This document shows, piece after piece, positions 43,734-55,400 of a DNA stretch of 64,000 bases. Location of the stretch: positions 347,481-411,480 of the forward strand of contig NRSV01000025.1 in NCBI GenBank assembly GCA_002286855.1, in the 5' to 3' direction. The DNA comes from Bipolaris cookei (taxonomy: Eukaryota > Ascomycota > Dothideomycetes > Pleosporales > Pleosporaceae). The position numbers were made by a program, and so were the translations under genes. The notes beneath the pieces were generated by a model. It was not told the origin of the DNA. It did not search any database and saw only the letters and a list, made by a program, of their open reading frames with translations. Numbering within the stretch: the first letter of the stretch is position 1; each line of letters starts with the position of its first letter.

Positions 43734-46700
43734 ATGGCGCCCTCCGGCACGAGCATGTTTTCCAAGTTCCGGCCTGGCTATGCGAAGCGCAATGCCTCAT
43801 CCGTCGCCTCTCCAGAACAGGCCGTGTCAAGCCCCACCCCTTACCCACTTCCAGGCCCAGCGTCGCAATCCACCGAGTACTTGTCATCGCCGCGCTTCCA
43901 CCAACATCACCAACATGCTAGCCTCGCCGTTGCCTCGTCCCCCGTATCGCCTTTTCCACCCAAGCTGCCGCCCATTGCCCGTGTCGCCTCTAAGCTGGAC
44001 AAGTCACCCTCGCCAAGCAGTTCGCACTACACCCCCAGCCAGCATTCGGCCACCACCACCGACGGCAGCCCCAGCAACGTGATGGCCCACGATCCCACCA
44101 TGCTCTCTCCCCCTCAACGGTCGCATGACTTTCCCTCGCCCGTCCACGACCAAAAGCCTCTTTCGGCCCGCTCCAATACGGCAACCTCGCCTCTCGCCTC
44201 CCTGCACTCCCTGTCTGAAACTCCCTCGGCCATTTCCCCAAGCCACTATTCCATGTACTCTAAGTCGCAACCCTCGCTACTAAGCGGCATCAGCGATAAG
44301 CTTATAGGTAGCTCCAAGGGGATATCAACACCCACTGCTGCGCCGCCACCACCACCACCCCAAAAGTCAAGGTCCAGGCTCAATCTACGGAAGCCAATGT
44401 CTCTCCTCATGCGACGAAAGTCGGCACAGACACTGGATCCTCTGGCCGACGAATCCCTCGTCACCCAGCGCTCGCCGTCCAACCTCCCGCCCATGCCCGA
44501 CAACTACGACCCGAGTATTCGCGGAAAGATTGTACACGACTTCAATGCCCCCAGGCTTAACAGAAATTTTTCCTACAACACCTCATCGGAAGCAGCCGAG
44601 GCACAACCCGAAGTCGCTCGCGCCAGTCCGCCGAAAATCGACAGGGAGCACACGCCTGTCTTTCGTGAGCATTTTGACGATGACACCAGCTACGAGCAGT
44701 CGCAGGCAGCGATAAGAGCAGAAAACCTGGCCAACAAGGACTTTTTAGCACGAAATTCTGTCCAATTTCCTCCGCCTGAACAATCACCACTCCCTCCTCC
44801 CATGCCGCCGAAAACCTCCCCGGTACCACCACAGCCTGCGCCACCAAATTTCTCGCCGCCGCCTCGACCGTCGTTCCAAGGAATGGATGGCGTCAATTCG
44901 GTGTTGTCGCCAGTGCAAGAGTCTGAAGACCCATCCGATGTCTCCGCAGACGTCACGCCGCGGAAAAAGAAATCAACAAAAGCAACCATGCCCCCAACAC
45001 GCTCAAGGGCCACTTCCGTCACAGATCCCTCTTTCCAACCAGATGGACTCCCTGCACATTTCAGTAGTAGAGCTTCAAGATTCAGCTTCCAGATCTCGGG
45101 CGGCACGGATTCTGCCCAGGAAAAGCTGCTCGAAGAGCGGCACAAGGCAAAGGAGGCGGAAAAGAAGCAAGCGCGCATTTCTACAAATTCTGTTGAGGAT
45201 GAGTACGACGAATACGGCATGGATGACTACGATGATATGGATGGTGGGTTCGATGAGGAAATTCCCATGCTTGGTGACGAAGATGAGTTTACGGGTGGAT
45301 TGGGTAACCAAACGCTCGATTCTGGTATCAACGGTTTTGACTTTTCGTCTTTGTCGATACAACAAAACATGAACAACCCAATGAATTTTGCGCTTGGACA
45401 GATGCAAATACCCGTCGACATGAATGGCAATTCCATAGAGTTTGCCATGCCAGGTCCCATGTTTCAGCAAAATTACATGCCAGCGATGACTAATCTAGCT
45501 GGTGCGCCGAATGCGACAAACACTCAACTATATGGCGTAGGATTGAGTAACTCCCAAAGCGAGGGCGATAGCTCGTCGCCAGTTAAGCCGGCGGATGCGC
45601 TCGCCCAAGTTGCAGTCGCTAGCAGCAGCCAGCCGGTATCAAACAATCTCGATCTCGACGACGACATGTACTTTGACGATGGGCTGATTGGCGATCAGGA
45701 TGTGGGTGCTACAGAATTCGACGAAAGCGTCTTCGACGATCCCGATGGGCCACTCTTTGACAGAAAAGTTAAGCTCCCTGCAGAGAGACAGTCACACACT
45801 GCTCAACCTCGTGCATATGATGTGTTGGACCCTGAGAATGGTTACGAGGCCGACGATGATATTGTTTCTCAGACCCCCAACAAGTCAGCCCCTTCTCTTG
45901 CTCACAAGACTTCTATTGCACAGCAGATGGCCGTGCCCAGCTTCGAGAATCTCAGTGCTTATCATAGTGCGCTTGCAGATGCGGCAGTCCGTGCCGAGGC
46001 TGCTGGCCGGTTTGATAGGAAGGCGAGTGTGGATGCGGATCAACCTAGCTCTGAAGTTGAGGAACCCTCAGTCAGTCACTCAAGGCCCAGCTTGGTGCTC
46101 GACGATGGCCGCTTTAGTGTGGAGACGGCCAGCTTTCCATTGGACGACGATGTTTACGGAATGAGCTCAGGGTTCGTCGACGACTATGACTACAGCGACT
46201 TTGACTCGGCTCTGGAAGACGATCCAATCATTGCTGCAGCAAACGCTGAAGCACTAGCATATGACGACGAAGGTTTTTACGGTCAGGAATTCGGCTTCTA
46301 CGCATCTGCAGTTGGCGAGTCACCGAGTGCTTGGGGCGGCTTCTTTGGCCCATCCGGGATCGGTCGCACCGTTAGTGGACGGAACGCCGTCAGGGAACCC
46401 AACCTGACACCCATCACCGAACGAAGCGAATACAGCACGCGCAATTCATTCGTCAGTCTTAACCAATTCCGAGATGGACAACAGCCCATCACCAGTCCTG
46501 CACTAGCACAACTCGCCCGCATGAGTCCTTACGGCGGATTTTTCGGTCAAGAGGAAGAGGATATGAGCCTGGATAGTTTGATGAAGTTGAGAAAGGGAGC
46601 CTTTGGTGCTAGTGCTGCCAGTTTGCCAGGAAGCGTGTCCAACAGTCCACGTACTTCATCGCCCATGGGCATGCAATTCGTTCCTCGAGCCACGACTCCT

Positions 46701-47453
46701 GCGGGAAATCGCATGATGGAGCATCCCTCCAGCCCTGTGGAAAACTTGTATTCTTCCAACAATAATTTATCAGGAAATCAACCCCATGACGATGGCGATG
46801 ACGAGGAAGGTGACTCAAGTCTCATGGACGCTATTAATGGCGCGTACGAGTCTGGTAGCTCCAGTGAAGATGAAGCCGGTGGTAACGGACAAATGGAGAA
46901 CCCTACACTTACAAGCAGTGATCACAACAGCCTCTCGAGTCCGACCGGGCATAGCATCGGGAACGAAGCGCCAGTCCTGCCTTCAATATCTGAACTATAT
47001 GCTCAGCACAACTTGAGCCTGGCCATGTCGCCGATCAGCATGCCCGTTACATCACCTTCACATATTTCGCTCCCTGCATCGCCCTTCCCAATGGCACTGT
47101 CCTCGCCATTTCCGCCCCAGCCTCATAGTCGTCCGCCTAATCCTCCTTCTATCGACACTTCCGTTTCTTCACCAACCGCTGGCACAACCTCGACTCCTGG
47201 TGCACCGAGGCGGCAAAGCGTAGTTCTCAGTCCCGTCTCAACATCTTCTCCCATCACACCAAATGGTGGTAGTAGTGCTGGGGGCTGGAACCGCGGTCAT
47301 AGTAGGAAGGGTAGTGCAGCGGATAGTGTGACCTATGTTCGTGAACACGACGAGGCGGGAGAAGGGAGATGGGTGCTTGAACGGAGGCGCACTGCTGAGA
47401 GTGGCGAGTTGGAGTTGATTGGGAGGAAGATTGTGGAGGGTGGACGTATTTAG
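43734..47453 (+). CDS. Large low-complexity fungal protein of unknown function
   Basis: One uninterrupted exon of 1239 residues from ATG 43734 (GATATGGCG). The N-terminal third is Ser/Pro-rich with many SP sites and a polyproline run (PPPPPPQKSRSRLNLRKPMS) followed by a basic patch. A short conserved-looking stretch, DNYDPSIRGKIVHDFNAPR, lies near 260. The middle has a charged, probably helical segment (EKLLEERHKAKEAEKKQARI) and acidic patches such as DEYDEYGMDDYDDMDGG. Further on come short motifs typical of ascomycete homologues (DDMYFDDGLIGD, ITSPALAQLARMSPYGG, EDMSLDSLMKLRKGAFG). No catalytic domain, membrane segment or signal peptide is visible. Abundant SP/TP sites suggest a phosphorylated scaffold or regulator, but that is inference. 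The even natural composition along 3.7 kb supports one coding unit. Confidence 0.8.
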   Translation: MAPSGTSMFSKFRPGYAKRNASSVASPEQAVSSPTPYPLPGPASQSTEYLSSPRFHQHHQHASLAVASSPVSPFPPKLPPIARVASKLDKSPSPSSSHYTPSQHSATTTDGSPSNVMAHDPTMLSPPQRSHDFPSPVHDQKPLSARSNTATSPLASLHSLSETPSAISPSHYSMYSKSQPSLLSGISDKLIGSSKGISTPTAAPPPPPPQKSRSRLNLRKPMSLLMRRKSAQTLDPLADESLVTQRSPSNLPPMPDNYDPSIRGKIVHDFNAPRLNRNFSYNTSSEAAEAQPEVARASPPKIDREHTPVFREHFDDDTSYEQSQAAIRAENLANKDFLARNSVQFPPPEQSPLPPPMPPKTSPVPPQPAPPNFSPPPRPSFQGMDGVNSVLSPVQESEDPSDVSADVTPRKKKSTKATMPPTRSRATSVTDPSFQPDGLPAHFSSRASRFSFQISGGTDSAQEKLLEERHKAKEAEKKQARISTNSVEDEYDEYGMDDYDDMDGGFDEEIPMLGDEDEFTGGLGNQTLDSGINGFDFSSLSIQQNMNNPMNFALGQMQIPVDMNGNSIEFAMPGPMFQQNYMPAMTNLAGAPNATNTQLYGVGLSNSQSEGDSSSPVKPADALAQVAVASSSQPVSNNLDLDDDMYFDDGLIGDQDVGATEFDESVFDDPDGPLFDRKVKLPAERQSHTAQPRAYDVLDPENGYEADDDIVSQTPNKSAPSLAHKTSIAQQMAVPSFENLSAYHSALADAAVRAEAAGRFDRKASVDADQPSSEVEEPSVSHSRPSLVLDDGRFSVETASFPLDDDVYGMSSGFVDDYDYSDFDSALEDDPIIAAANAEALAYDDEGFYGQEFGFYASAVGESPSAWGGFFGPSGIGRTVSGRNAVREPNLTPITERSEYSTRNSFVSLNQFRDGQQPITSPALAQLARMSPYGGFFGQEEEDMSLDSLMKLRKGAFGASAASLPGSVSNSPRTSSPMGMQFVPRATTPAGNRMMEHPSSPVENLYSSNNNLSGNQPHDDGDDEEGDSSLMDAINGAYESGSSSEDEAGGNGQMENPTLTSSDHNSLSSPTGHSIGNEAPVLPSISELYAQHNLSLAMSPISMPVTSPSHISLPASPFPMALSSPFPPQPHSRPPNPPSIDTSVSSPTAGTTSTPGAPRRQSVVLSPVSTSSPITPNGGSSAGGWNRGHSRKGSAADSVTYVREHDEAGEGRWVLERRRTAESGELELIGRKIVEGGRI

Positions 47454-48586
47454 ATACCCCTTTGTTTTTTGTGTTTGTGTGAATGTGAAGTGTAATTGCA
47501 TTTGTATGGCGTCCTTTTGTTGTACATGCATGGCTCAAGAGGAGGGTTTAAACGGCTGATTAAAAGAGCAAGAGAAAGGATAGTGTAAACGATTAGCATA
47601 TACATATACACAGCATATGACGAATGACTCTTTTGAAACGGCATCTGCCAATTTTGGTATCGATTTGCGATTCGAGGCATAGGTAACGCAGAAGGTTTTG
47701 ATAGAGATACCATATATATTTTTCAGTTATACTTTGTGCTTATGCGGGGACGATCACTGCATCCAGCGAGAAACCTTATTCAAGACCAGATCAAGTCTCG
47801 ATCCAAAAAGCTTTCATTACAAAAACCCGTATCCTGATACAAAACAAAAACCCAAAGTCAAGCCTCATTTCCATCCTCCACTTCAACTATACCCGCCAAC
47901 TCCAAAATTTGATTACCTTTCAAACCTCTTAGCTGCCGTCGTCCCCCCTACCCCCACATGCTCCCCCGTCATCAAAACAGCCTCTACATTCCTAAACCAG
48001 CCTAGCCCCACCCACCCTAAGCACATCACGACATCCCACCCCTCGATTTCGTCTTTGCGCATTGCAGGCTCGCCCGCGGCAACCATCCACACATTACCCA
48101 CTCCCCCCAAGGCCCCAACCTCCCGAACCGCCAAAAACAAGCAATTCATTGGCCGAGATTGGCATTGTCCTTGGCATTTTCTTATCCGCTACCCTGAGAA
48201 AAGGATAATGGCGTAGATGTGTTGACCAGTGTCTCCAATCGCCTATGCATGTATCTGGGGGAGTGCCACGTTCTCCAATCACGCAACCCCCTTGTGCAAA
48301 ACGGGTGACATGGGAGCTACGGCAATGCATGAGTGGAGGTGCGTATGATGGAGCGGGATGAGGTAGAAAAGGCAAGATCGATGGTGAGGAACCTTGCATC
48401 ATTTGGGGAGGAGGGAGGGTGATAGTTTAGACAAGGGTGTATGGTGGGGGTCTGTGAGGACGGGTGGTATAAATACTTTTACTTTCGTCTTTCGCTAAAT
48501 TTTGTTGTCACATTTCCGACGTTTGCTTGTTCTTGATTTTTGATTTCTGAGCGTGATTGAGACGTTTTTGCCGCAGGAGCCAAAAA
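47454..48586. other. Intergenic: no gene seen
   Basis: Between two rightward genes. C/A-rich on the + strand at about 47800-48130. The last 120 bp form the promoter of the MFS gene. Confidence 0.55.
48468..48475 (+). promoter_or_regulatory. TATA box of the MFS gene
   Basis: TATAAATA, 119 bp upstream of the ATG at 48587, in a suitable position for a 5' leader of about 80 nt. Confidence 0.4.
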
Positions 48587-50468
48587 ATGGCAGAAGACAA
48601 GCATGACGCTGAACACACGCTTAGCGACTCGGATACCACGACCGACGAACAACAAGTTCTTGCGCAGACGAGTGAGGCAGAGGAGAAGAGGTTGCTGAGG
48701 AAGTTGGATTTGAGGTTATTGCCTGCGGTGTCGATTTTGTATTTGTTGTCGTTTTTAGATCGCAGTAATGGTACGAATCATATCCCTCTCATCTTTACCT
48801 TTTCCCCCCTCACTCTTTCCCGGCTGGATTAGAAGACGAACTATTTTAGAGAAGGGAAAGGCTAACAAATGAATAGTTGCCAACGCGCGCATCGAGGGAC
48901 TCACAACAGACTTGAAAATGACAGGCAACCAGTACCTAACGGGTCTCACGCTGTACTTTATCGGCTACGTGCTGTTTGAGATTCCGTGTAATGTTGTGCT
49001 TAAGCGGACGACCCCGCGGTTCTGGCTGCCGACGCTGACGGTGGCGTGGGGGGTTGTGGCGACGCTTATTGGTATTGTGCAGAATCTGACGGGGTTTTTG
49101 ATTGTGCGATTTTTGTGAGTTTGGTGTCCCTTTCTCCCATCTTTTCTTTTCCCTTACTTTCTAAGTTGGGGTTTTGGATTTTGAAAGGACGGTGATGGGG
49201 CTAATGGGAAACTTTGAATAGTCTCGGTGTCACAGAATCTGGTCTTTTCCCTGGAGTTGTGTACTATCTGAGTATGTGGTATAAGCGGAATGAGCGGCAA
49301 TATCGCATTTCGCTCTTCTTTAGCTGTGCTTCGCTTGCTGGGGCTTTTGGTGGTGTATGTGGAATCCCCCTACTTCAAGAAGGAGAGACCAGAATACAAG
49401 CTGACGCCTGGACAAGATCCTCGCATATGGTATCGCGCACATGCGTGGCGTAGCTGGGCAGCCAGGATGGCGGTGGATATTCATCCTCGTACGTACTACA
49501 CGCTTCACGATCTCTTGAATCGCGTGTATACTAAAACCTATGAACAGGAAGGTATCGCCACCGTCATCATCGGTATAATAGCATACTGGTTCATCTCCAA
49601 CTACCCATCCACCGTATCGTGGCTCTCCCCCAGGGAACGCACATTTCTCCAAGCACGCCTCAAGGCCGACAGTGACGCCACAAACGATGAGGCCTTTTCA
49701 TGGGACCAAGTTATTCTCGCAACTAAAGACATCAAAGTATGGCTGTATGCGTTTGGATTCCATACAATGAGTTTACCACTATATACTTTATCTCTATTCC
49801 TGGTATGTCTCCCTTTGTTCCCTACCACCCAACAAATCTAACAAGTCACATTAACAATTAAACAGCCCACAATCATAAGAGACATGGGCTACACCTCAGC
49901 CCATAGCCAACTCCTCACCATACCCCCCTATGCCCTCGCCACGCTCTTCACAATCCTCATCGCCATCCTCTCAGAACGCTACGCCCGTCGCGCCGCCTTC
50001 ATCCTCTTCACTTCCTCCTTGGCAATCATCGGCTACATCATCCTACTCGCAAACATAAATCCGCGTGCACGCCCAGGCGTATCGTATTTAGGCACCTTCT
50101 TCGCCGCCTGCGGCATCTACCCGTCCGTCGCCCTCGTCCTCTGCTGGCCCGCCATCAACGTCAGTGGGCAAACCAAACGCGCAACAGCCAACGCACTGCA
50201 AATCAGCATTGGGAATCTGGGTGCTGTGCTAGGTACGCAGTTGTACCGTGCGAATAGTGGACCGAGATACATTCTTGGACACAGTTTTGCGCTAGGGTAT
50301 CTAGTAATAAATTTGGTGGTTGTGGGCGCGCTGTGGGTGGTACTTAATCGGGAGAATGCGAAGAAAGATAAGGTACTGGAGAGTGAGCCGCATGTACCTG
50401 GGTTCCATGATAGTGCTGAGGATTTGGCGTTGGGGGATAGGCATCCTAGGTGGAGGTTTCAGGTTTAA
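48587..50468 (+). CDS. Dal5-type MFS permease (anion:cation symporter family)
   Basis: Six exons: 48587-48770, 48877-49114, 49222-49354, 49417-49488, 49548-49802, 49866-50468; 494 residues. Signature order: LRKLDLRLLPAVSILYLLSFLDRSNVANARIEGL, PRFWLPTLTVAWGVVATLIG, VTESGLFPGVVYYLSMWYKRNERQYRI, SLAGAFGGILAYGIAHM, GWRWIFILEGIATVIIGI, and in the second half PTIIRDMGYTSAHSQLLTIPPYALA and VLCWPAINVSGQTKRATANALQISIGNLG. Twelve membrane segments are expected, with both ends in the cytosol. Likely a plasma-membrane importer of an organic acid, vitamin or small peptide; the substrate cannot be read. Exon 4 has only 72 nt, and introns 1 and 2 (106 and 107 nt) are longer than the rest. All joins are in phase. 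The acidic leader MAEDKHDAEHTLSDSD is typical. Paralogue family of the start-less permease at 35.7 kb. Confidence 0.9.
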
Positions 50469-50660
50469 GAGGGAGGATGTTGGAGGGGAGGTGGACATGG
50501 AAAGGATACTTAACGAAGAAGACGACGATGCTGTACATGTACACGCTTTTTTACGATTGCTCCAGCCATCTATCCAACGCTCCGCATCATGAGCTACTTT
50601 TCGTCCTTCCCGCTCAAAAGAACACACTTTTACAAAATAACCTCCGAACTTGTCATCCCT

Positions 50661-51745
50661 CTACCAAAGCTTCGGGAAGAACATCGGCGTCTCCCTCTTC
50701 CATCTCTGGTACTCCTCATCACCCCCATACTTCTTGTCATACTTCTCCTCACTCAATGGCACTCCACTAATCTTCAGCAGCAAAAAACTTACAAAAGCCG
50801 GACTCGCCGCACACATCCCCGTCACCAACATCTTCCCACCAACCCCCCCACTCAACCCCAACGCCGCCTGCGCCGGCTGCCTAACCAGCAACCCTGCCGC
50901 CGCAACAGCAATACCCGACCACAACGTCGCCTCGCCAAAATAATTCGGATGCCTGGACCTCGCCCAAAGCCCATGCGTCAAAAACTGCTCTTCGTGCTTC
51001 TTCGCCTTCTTCGCCTGCACCCACGCATCCTTTTGTCGATCAGCGACAACCTCAAATCCTAGTCCGAACACGAAAATCGCCAAGCCCAAGATATCCGTTA
51101 AATAAGGTTTTGAAGACACAGCTTGGCCGAGTAACGAGGAAGCATACGCGGAGCGCGGTACAGAGTTAACCAGGATAACAGGTAGCGTACACAACGAGAC
51201 CCAAGCTGCTTGCGCGAAGAAGGCGACGAGGAATTTAGGCGGTGAAGAGCGAATGCTATCGAAGCGCGAGTCTTTGCCGTTGTCGCTGGAGATACGTGCG
51301 AAGAGGTATGATCCCACTGTTTGCATTATCGTCGTTGTTAGTCAAGTTGGTCACGTGGAGTTCGTTCCAAGGGGGGGGGGAAGGATTCAAAGCCTGGTTA
51401 CATACACCTTGTAGCCCACAGGCCCACCGCGGCGCTCAGCAGCGCTTGTCTCCACCACCACGTCGTTCCCTGCCCGAGGCCTTGGTTGCCAAAGTAGTCG
51501 ACGAGGCCATTCATTGCTGTTCCTGCGGCTCGGGCGCGCAGGTAAGGAAGCGTGAGGCTGAGGGCTGTGCAGGAGAGATATGTTAGACTGCCGCTGAGGT
51601 CATAGTAGCGCTCTGTTTGCGCTGCGATGGAGGGGATTGCAACTGCGGCTTGAATGCTGTATGCAAGGGCCACAGTAGGAACAAGTGTGCGTAGCAATGG
51701 GTTCTTGAAGGCTGTTGCCCTGAGCAGTGTGTGTAGGAGTGTCAT
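50661..51745 (-). CDS. DUF1295 / steroid 5-alpha-reductase-like membrane protein
   Basis: Two exons, read leftwards: 51745-51406 and 51316-50661; 331 residues. The protein is hydrophobic with about six membrane segments. The C-terminal half has the family motif HEEQFLTHGLWARSRHPNYFGE at about 220-242 and ends with EEYQRWKRETPMFFPKLW, as in DUF1295 proteins related to 3-oxo-5-alpha-steroid 4-dehydrogenases and isoprenylcysteine methyltransferases. These bind NADPH or a similar cofactor near the RHPNYFGE stretch; the substrate is not known. Intron: GTATGT donor at 51405, CAG acceptor at 51317, joining ATR-LGSYLFARI; it contains a 10-base homopolymer run. The ATG at 51745 (MTLLHTLLRA) is the first Met; the frame extends upstream only with GTG. 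It converges on the MFS gene, with 192 bp between stops. Confidence 0.85.
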
Positions 51746-52441
51746 TGTTGGCGATACTATAGTGAACGTAAACCTGCGAGACACTTTGCTTCTCGCAGGT
51801 GAGGGTGGTCAAGGCCTATTTAAAAGGCGTATGAAATTCGCCGGGTGAAATGGCTTCAGTGGCTTCCATAATTTGCTTATTTGACTACGTACTGGGCTGG
51901 CCTGAAAGTTTGTTTTGGAAGAGCGCCGAAAACCCCGTGAAACAGTATAATGAGCCTCAAGGGAAGATCATTAACTTGATCTATGCCTAATGCAATGCAT
52001 GCGATCTGCCCGATCTTGACTACAAGTAGCGATCAATATCGTCATTACTCGCTACTGACCAGCCTAGACCAGGGTCAGGCCCCATCCCCTGGTAACGAGT
52101 TTGTTCTAGCCCGGTGTACTCGGAAGCCGGTGGACGTATGCCCAGACATGTGAGCACCCTGTCATCGGTGTATAGGACAAGTACGTATTGGCGGAATAAT
52201 GATTGCACCATACGATGAGCCCTTGAGAAACAAGCCGAGGAGATATAGCCCGTAGATTCCAAACACATGTTAGCTATTCTGTCCTGGCTGGGCTGAATTG
52301 AACACCATACAAGTTATGCAGTCCAAGTGTCTTCGTTAACGCATTTAAATCCGCCAATATACACGTCCTCCATAACAACATACCAGCGCAACGTCACAGC
52401 CCAAGCCCTCGTAAATGCAGACTTCCGCTCTTCCGAAGATA
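51746..52441. other. Intergenic: no gene seen
   Basis: Promoter of the DUF1295 gene and 3' end of SEC3. No coding frame of note. Confidence 0.55.
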
Positions 52442-55400
52442 CTATCTCTTGAACGCTGCGTCAATCTCCTTGCTGCCCCAATCAATTTCCACCTCGCCAC
52501 TATATACATCCTGGTTGATCGTCATCATCCGCTCCGACACATTCATGTACGTCTTCTCGCATTCCTTGAGCACCTTGAATACGAGATCGCGACTAATTGA
52601 TGGATCATCTGCGTCACCAAAGTGCTTGTCCACTCGCTTCTTGAGTGACTCGATGCCTTTTCGCAGCTCCTTGGCATCGTGCGAGTGCACCAGCTTCTTG
52701 AACACAGAGCGAGAGTGCGAAGAGCGTTGCGAAATGGCTTGAGCGCTCGCGCCTGGATGGCCGAGAAGTGTTTCAGTGGACTCGATAAATTCCTGGGCAT
52801 TGTCAGACTAGCCCCAGAACTTAGCGTTGCATGTGCACTTACCAAAAGTTTGCCCAACGGCCGCCGGATAACGGCATCAACATAAAGACCCATGTGCTCA
52901 TTGTACTCGTCCTGCGCCTTGTCCTTCCAGTACTCCAGCACAGAAACGGAACTTGCATCTAGCTCCTCCATGTAGTGGTTCATGTTTTCGATAAGTAGAA
53001 TGTGGTAGTTCAGGGCCTCCTTATCTTCGGGATCGCCCTGTCCTTGCGAAGCCATGACGGCGGGAGACTCCTTTGCAATCACCTTCAAACTCTCAAACAT
53101 GGCCTTATTAATTCTCTGATACCCGTCATTGACCATGCGGCGGATCTCCAGTTGGTCGCCACCCTCAGCTGTAGATGGCAACATGTTTTCGATGGCAACA
53201 GAAAAGTGGGGAAATGTCTTCATGAAGGATATGACACCCTTGCGTTTCTTGATCTTGACTTTGGTGTCTTCAATTGCCCGTATTTGCTCGTCCAGGAACC
53301 GACTGAAGAGTCCTTGCAGACGCTCGTGAATCTTTTGTAAGTTCCTAGTCAAAAAATCTTGGTTTGTTTCCTCGATATCAAGCAACTTCCGATCAACAGC
53401 ACAAAGAATGCCTACACCTTGCCTGTGAATAGTTAGTATCATGACGATGTGCTATGAAAGCAAGACTTACAGAGGATCAGCTTTCGTGGCCCAGTCTACA
53501 AGACTGGCAATTTCCGCAGGCCAGAACGAGAAAATCTCCTCCATGACTCCAGTGAGATGCTTCGCCATGGCCCTGTCTGGCTCGAATTGCTTTCGGATCC
53601 AAAGGTTAGGTCCCCGGCGATTTTCTGGAGGTGCTGCCTGAACAGCGTCAGGGAAATCGAGTGAATCAGTTGACGTAGCATGGAAGAATTCTGTAATGAA
53701 GTTTTGCTCCGTCAGTAGCACAGGGCCTGTGTCTTCTAGGACCCTGGCAAAGACATCGTATGGATGCAGCTTGCCATCTTGAGTTGATGGCTTTGCCTTG
53801 CTCTCTTTACCCTCTTTGTCTCCAGAGGCCGCTCGTAAGCCACGAGCCAAAGTCTGACTTCGCTTGACAGTCAGCTTCCTGGCAGTCCCCGTAATACTCT
53901 CTGGCTCCTTTTCTTGTGCGGTAAAAAGCAGCTCTTGCTCCTCACCGCTAGGCTTCCGAGCAAATTTTCTCCATGCCAGGATGTTATCGCGAACTTCCTG
54001 TTGGTACAATTGCGTTGCTTGGTTCTGATACATCCGGAGAAGCATGTCCCATGAAGCCCTGTCGATTTCCTTCGCAAAGAGCATTACTGGACTCAACATC
54101 CACAGCTCGCTTCGACCGGTATCATGTGCCTCAATGTTCTTCCTCAAAGACGGCATGGAACCCTGGTCAAGGTTCGAAAGAGCATCTTTTGTTGACAGGA
54201 AAGCAGCACCAAAGGTAATCTCCATGTGCTTCTTGAGTCGCTCAAGGAACATGGTTCCCTCACCAAGATACCTATCTCGCTTTTCTTGCAGAGCCTGCAT
54301 TGTTGCCAAATCGCTGTTGCCTATGCCTGATCTGCCATTCATCGCGTTGAGTGCATCGTGAGCACCGGCTCGGCTCCCTGCCACGAAAGACGGATCAATC
54401 GTAACCAGCGCTTTGTAGAGAAGAACCAAGGACGATTCAATGTCTTTGAGACCACTAATCTTTCCTATTGGAGCACGTCTCAAAGGCTCTAGTTGGTCTG
54501 ATGTGATTGAGATGGTATCGACGAGTTGTCGAAGTTCCTGCTGCAGCAAACGCTGGTTGGCCGTCTGGACTTGTAGACCCTGGCTCTGCGCTTCAATGAA
54601 AGCAATATCATCGTTCAAGCTACTCAGTTCAACGTTGTATAAGGTCAATAGGCCTTCGAGTTCGTCGCATTCAGCAATGGCACGATCCAGCATACGTTCA
54701 ACAGCTTCCACTCGGTCATCTTTTTGCTCTAGGTGGTTGAGCCAGCTCCCTGCTTCGACACGAGCGATCTCCCGTTTGATATCGGCTTCGAGGGATTCAA
54801 TGTGCTTATGCGAAAGCTCATTACTGCCCCAGCCTAGCTCTGATAGTAGATTGTCGAACTCAAGACCGCGTTCATCAAGGACGCTAGGATCAATACCAAG
54901 CTTCGAGATGTTCACAATCTGCTGATTGGACCTGCGCTTCTTACGTCGCACTTCGGGCTCTGTCTCGGCGTTTCTTGCTGCTGCCTTTTCTGGAGCTGGT
55001 GGAGGAGCTTCCTCTTCTACCTCTTGCTTAATTTCGGGCAAAGCTGGCACCAACGGACCAGACACAGTGACTGATGGTACAACCTCGGTGCTGATACGTG
55101 GTCGTTCCTTGGATGATCGATCTGGCACAGGTGGAGGCGCCTCCTCTGGCTTCTTCTCTTCCTCTTCTGGCTCCTCCTTTGGTGTCTCTTTCGGGATCGG
55201 CCGTTGAGGTACGAACACTGCACTGACACCATCCGGCTCGTCAGATGCCTTTGTGTCTTTGTTGAAGAGTTTTGCTGCGGCACCGCCTGCACGAGGCTTG
55301 AAAGCTCCTGCTGCTGCTGCTGCCTTCCGGAACTTGTTTGCCGCATTGTCGGTGACCAGTGGTTTCTTTACCATTGGGCCAAGACCAGGACGGGGTGAAG

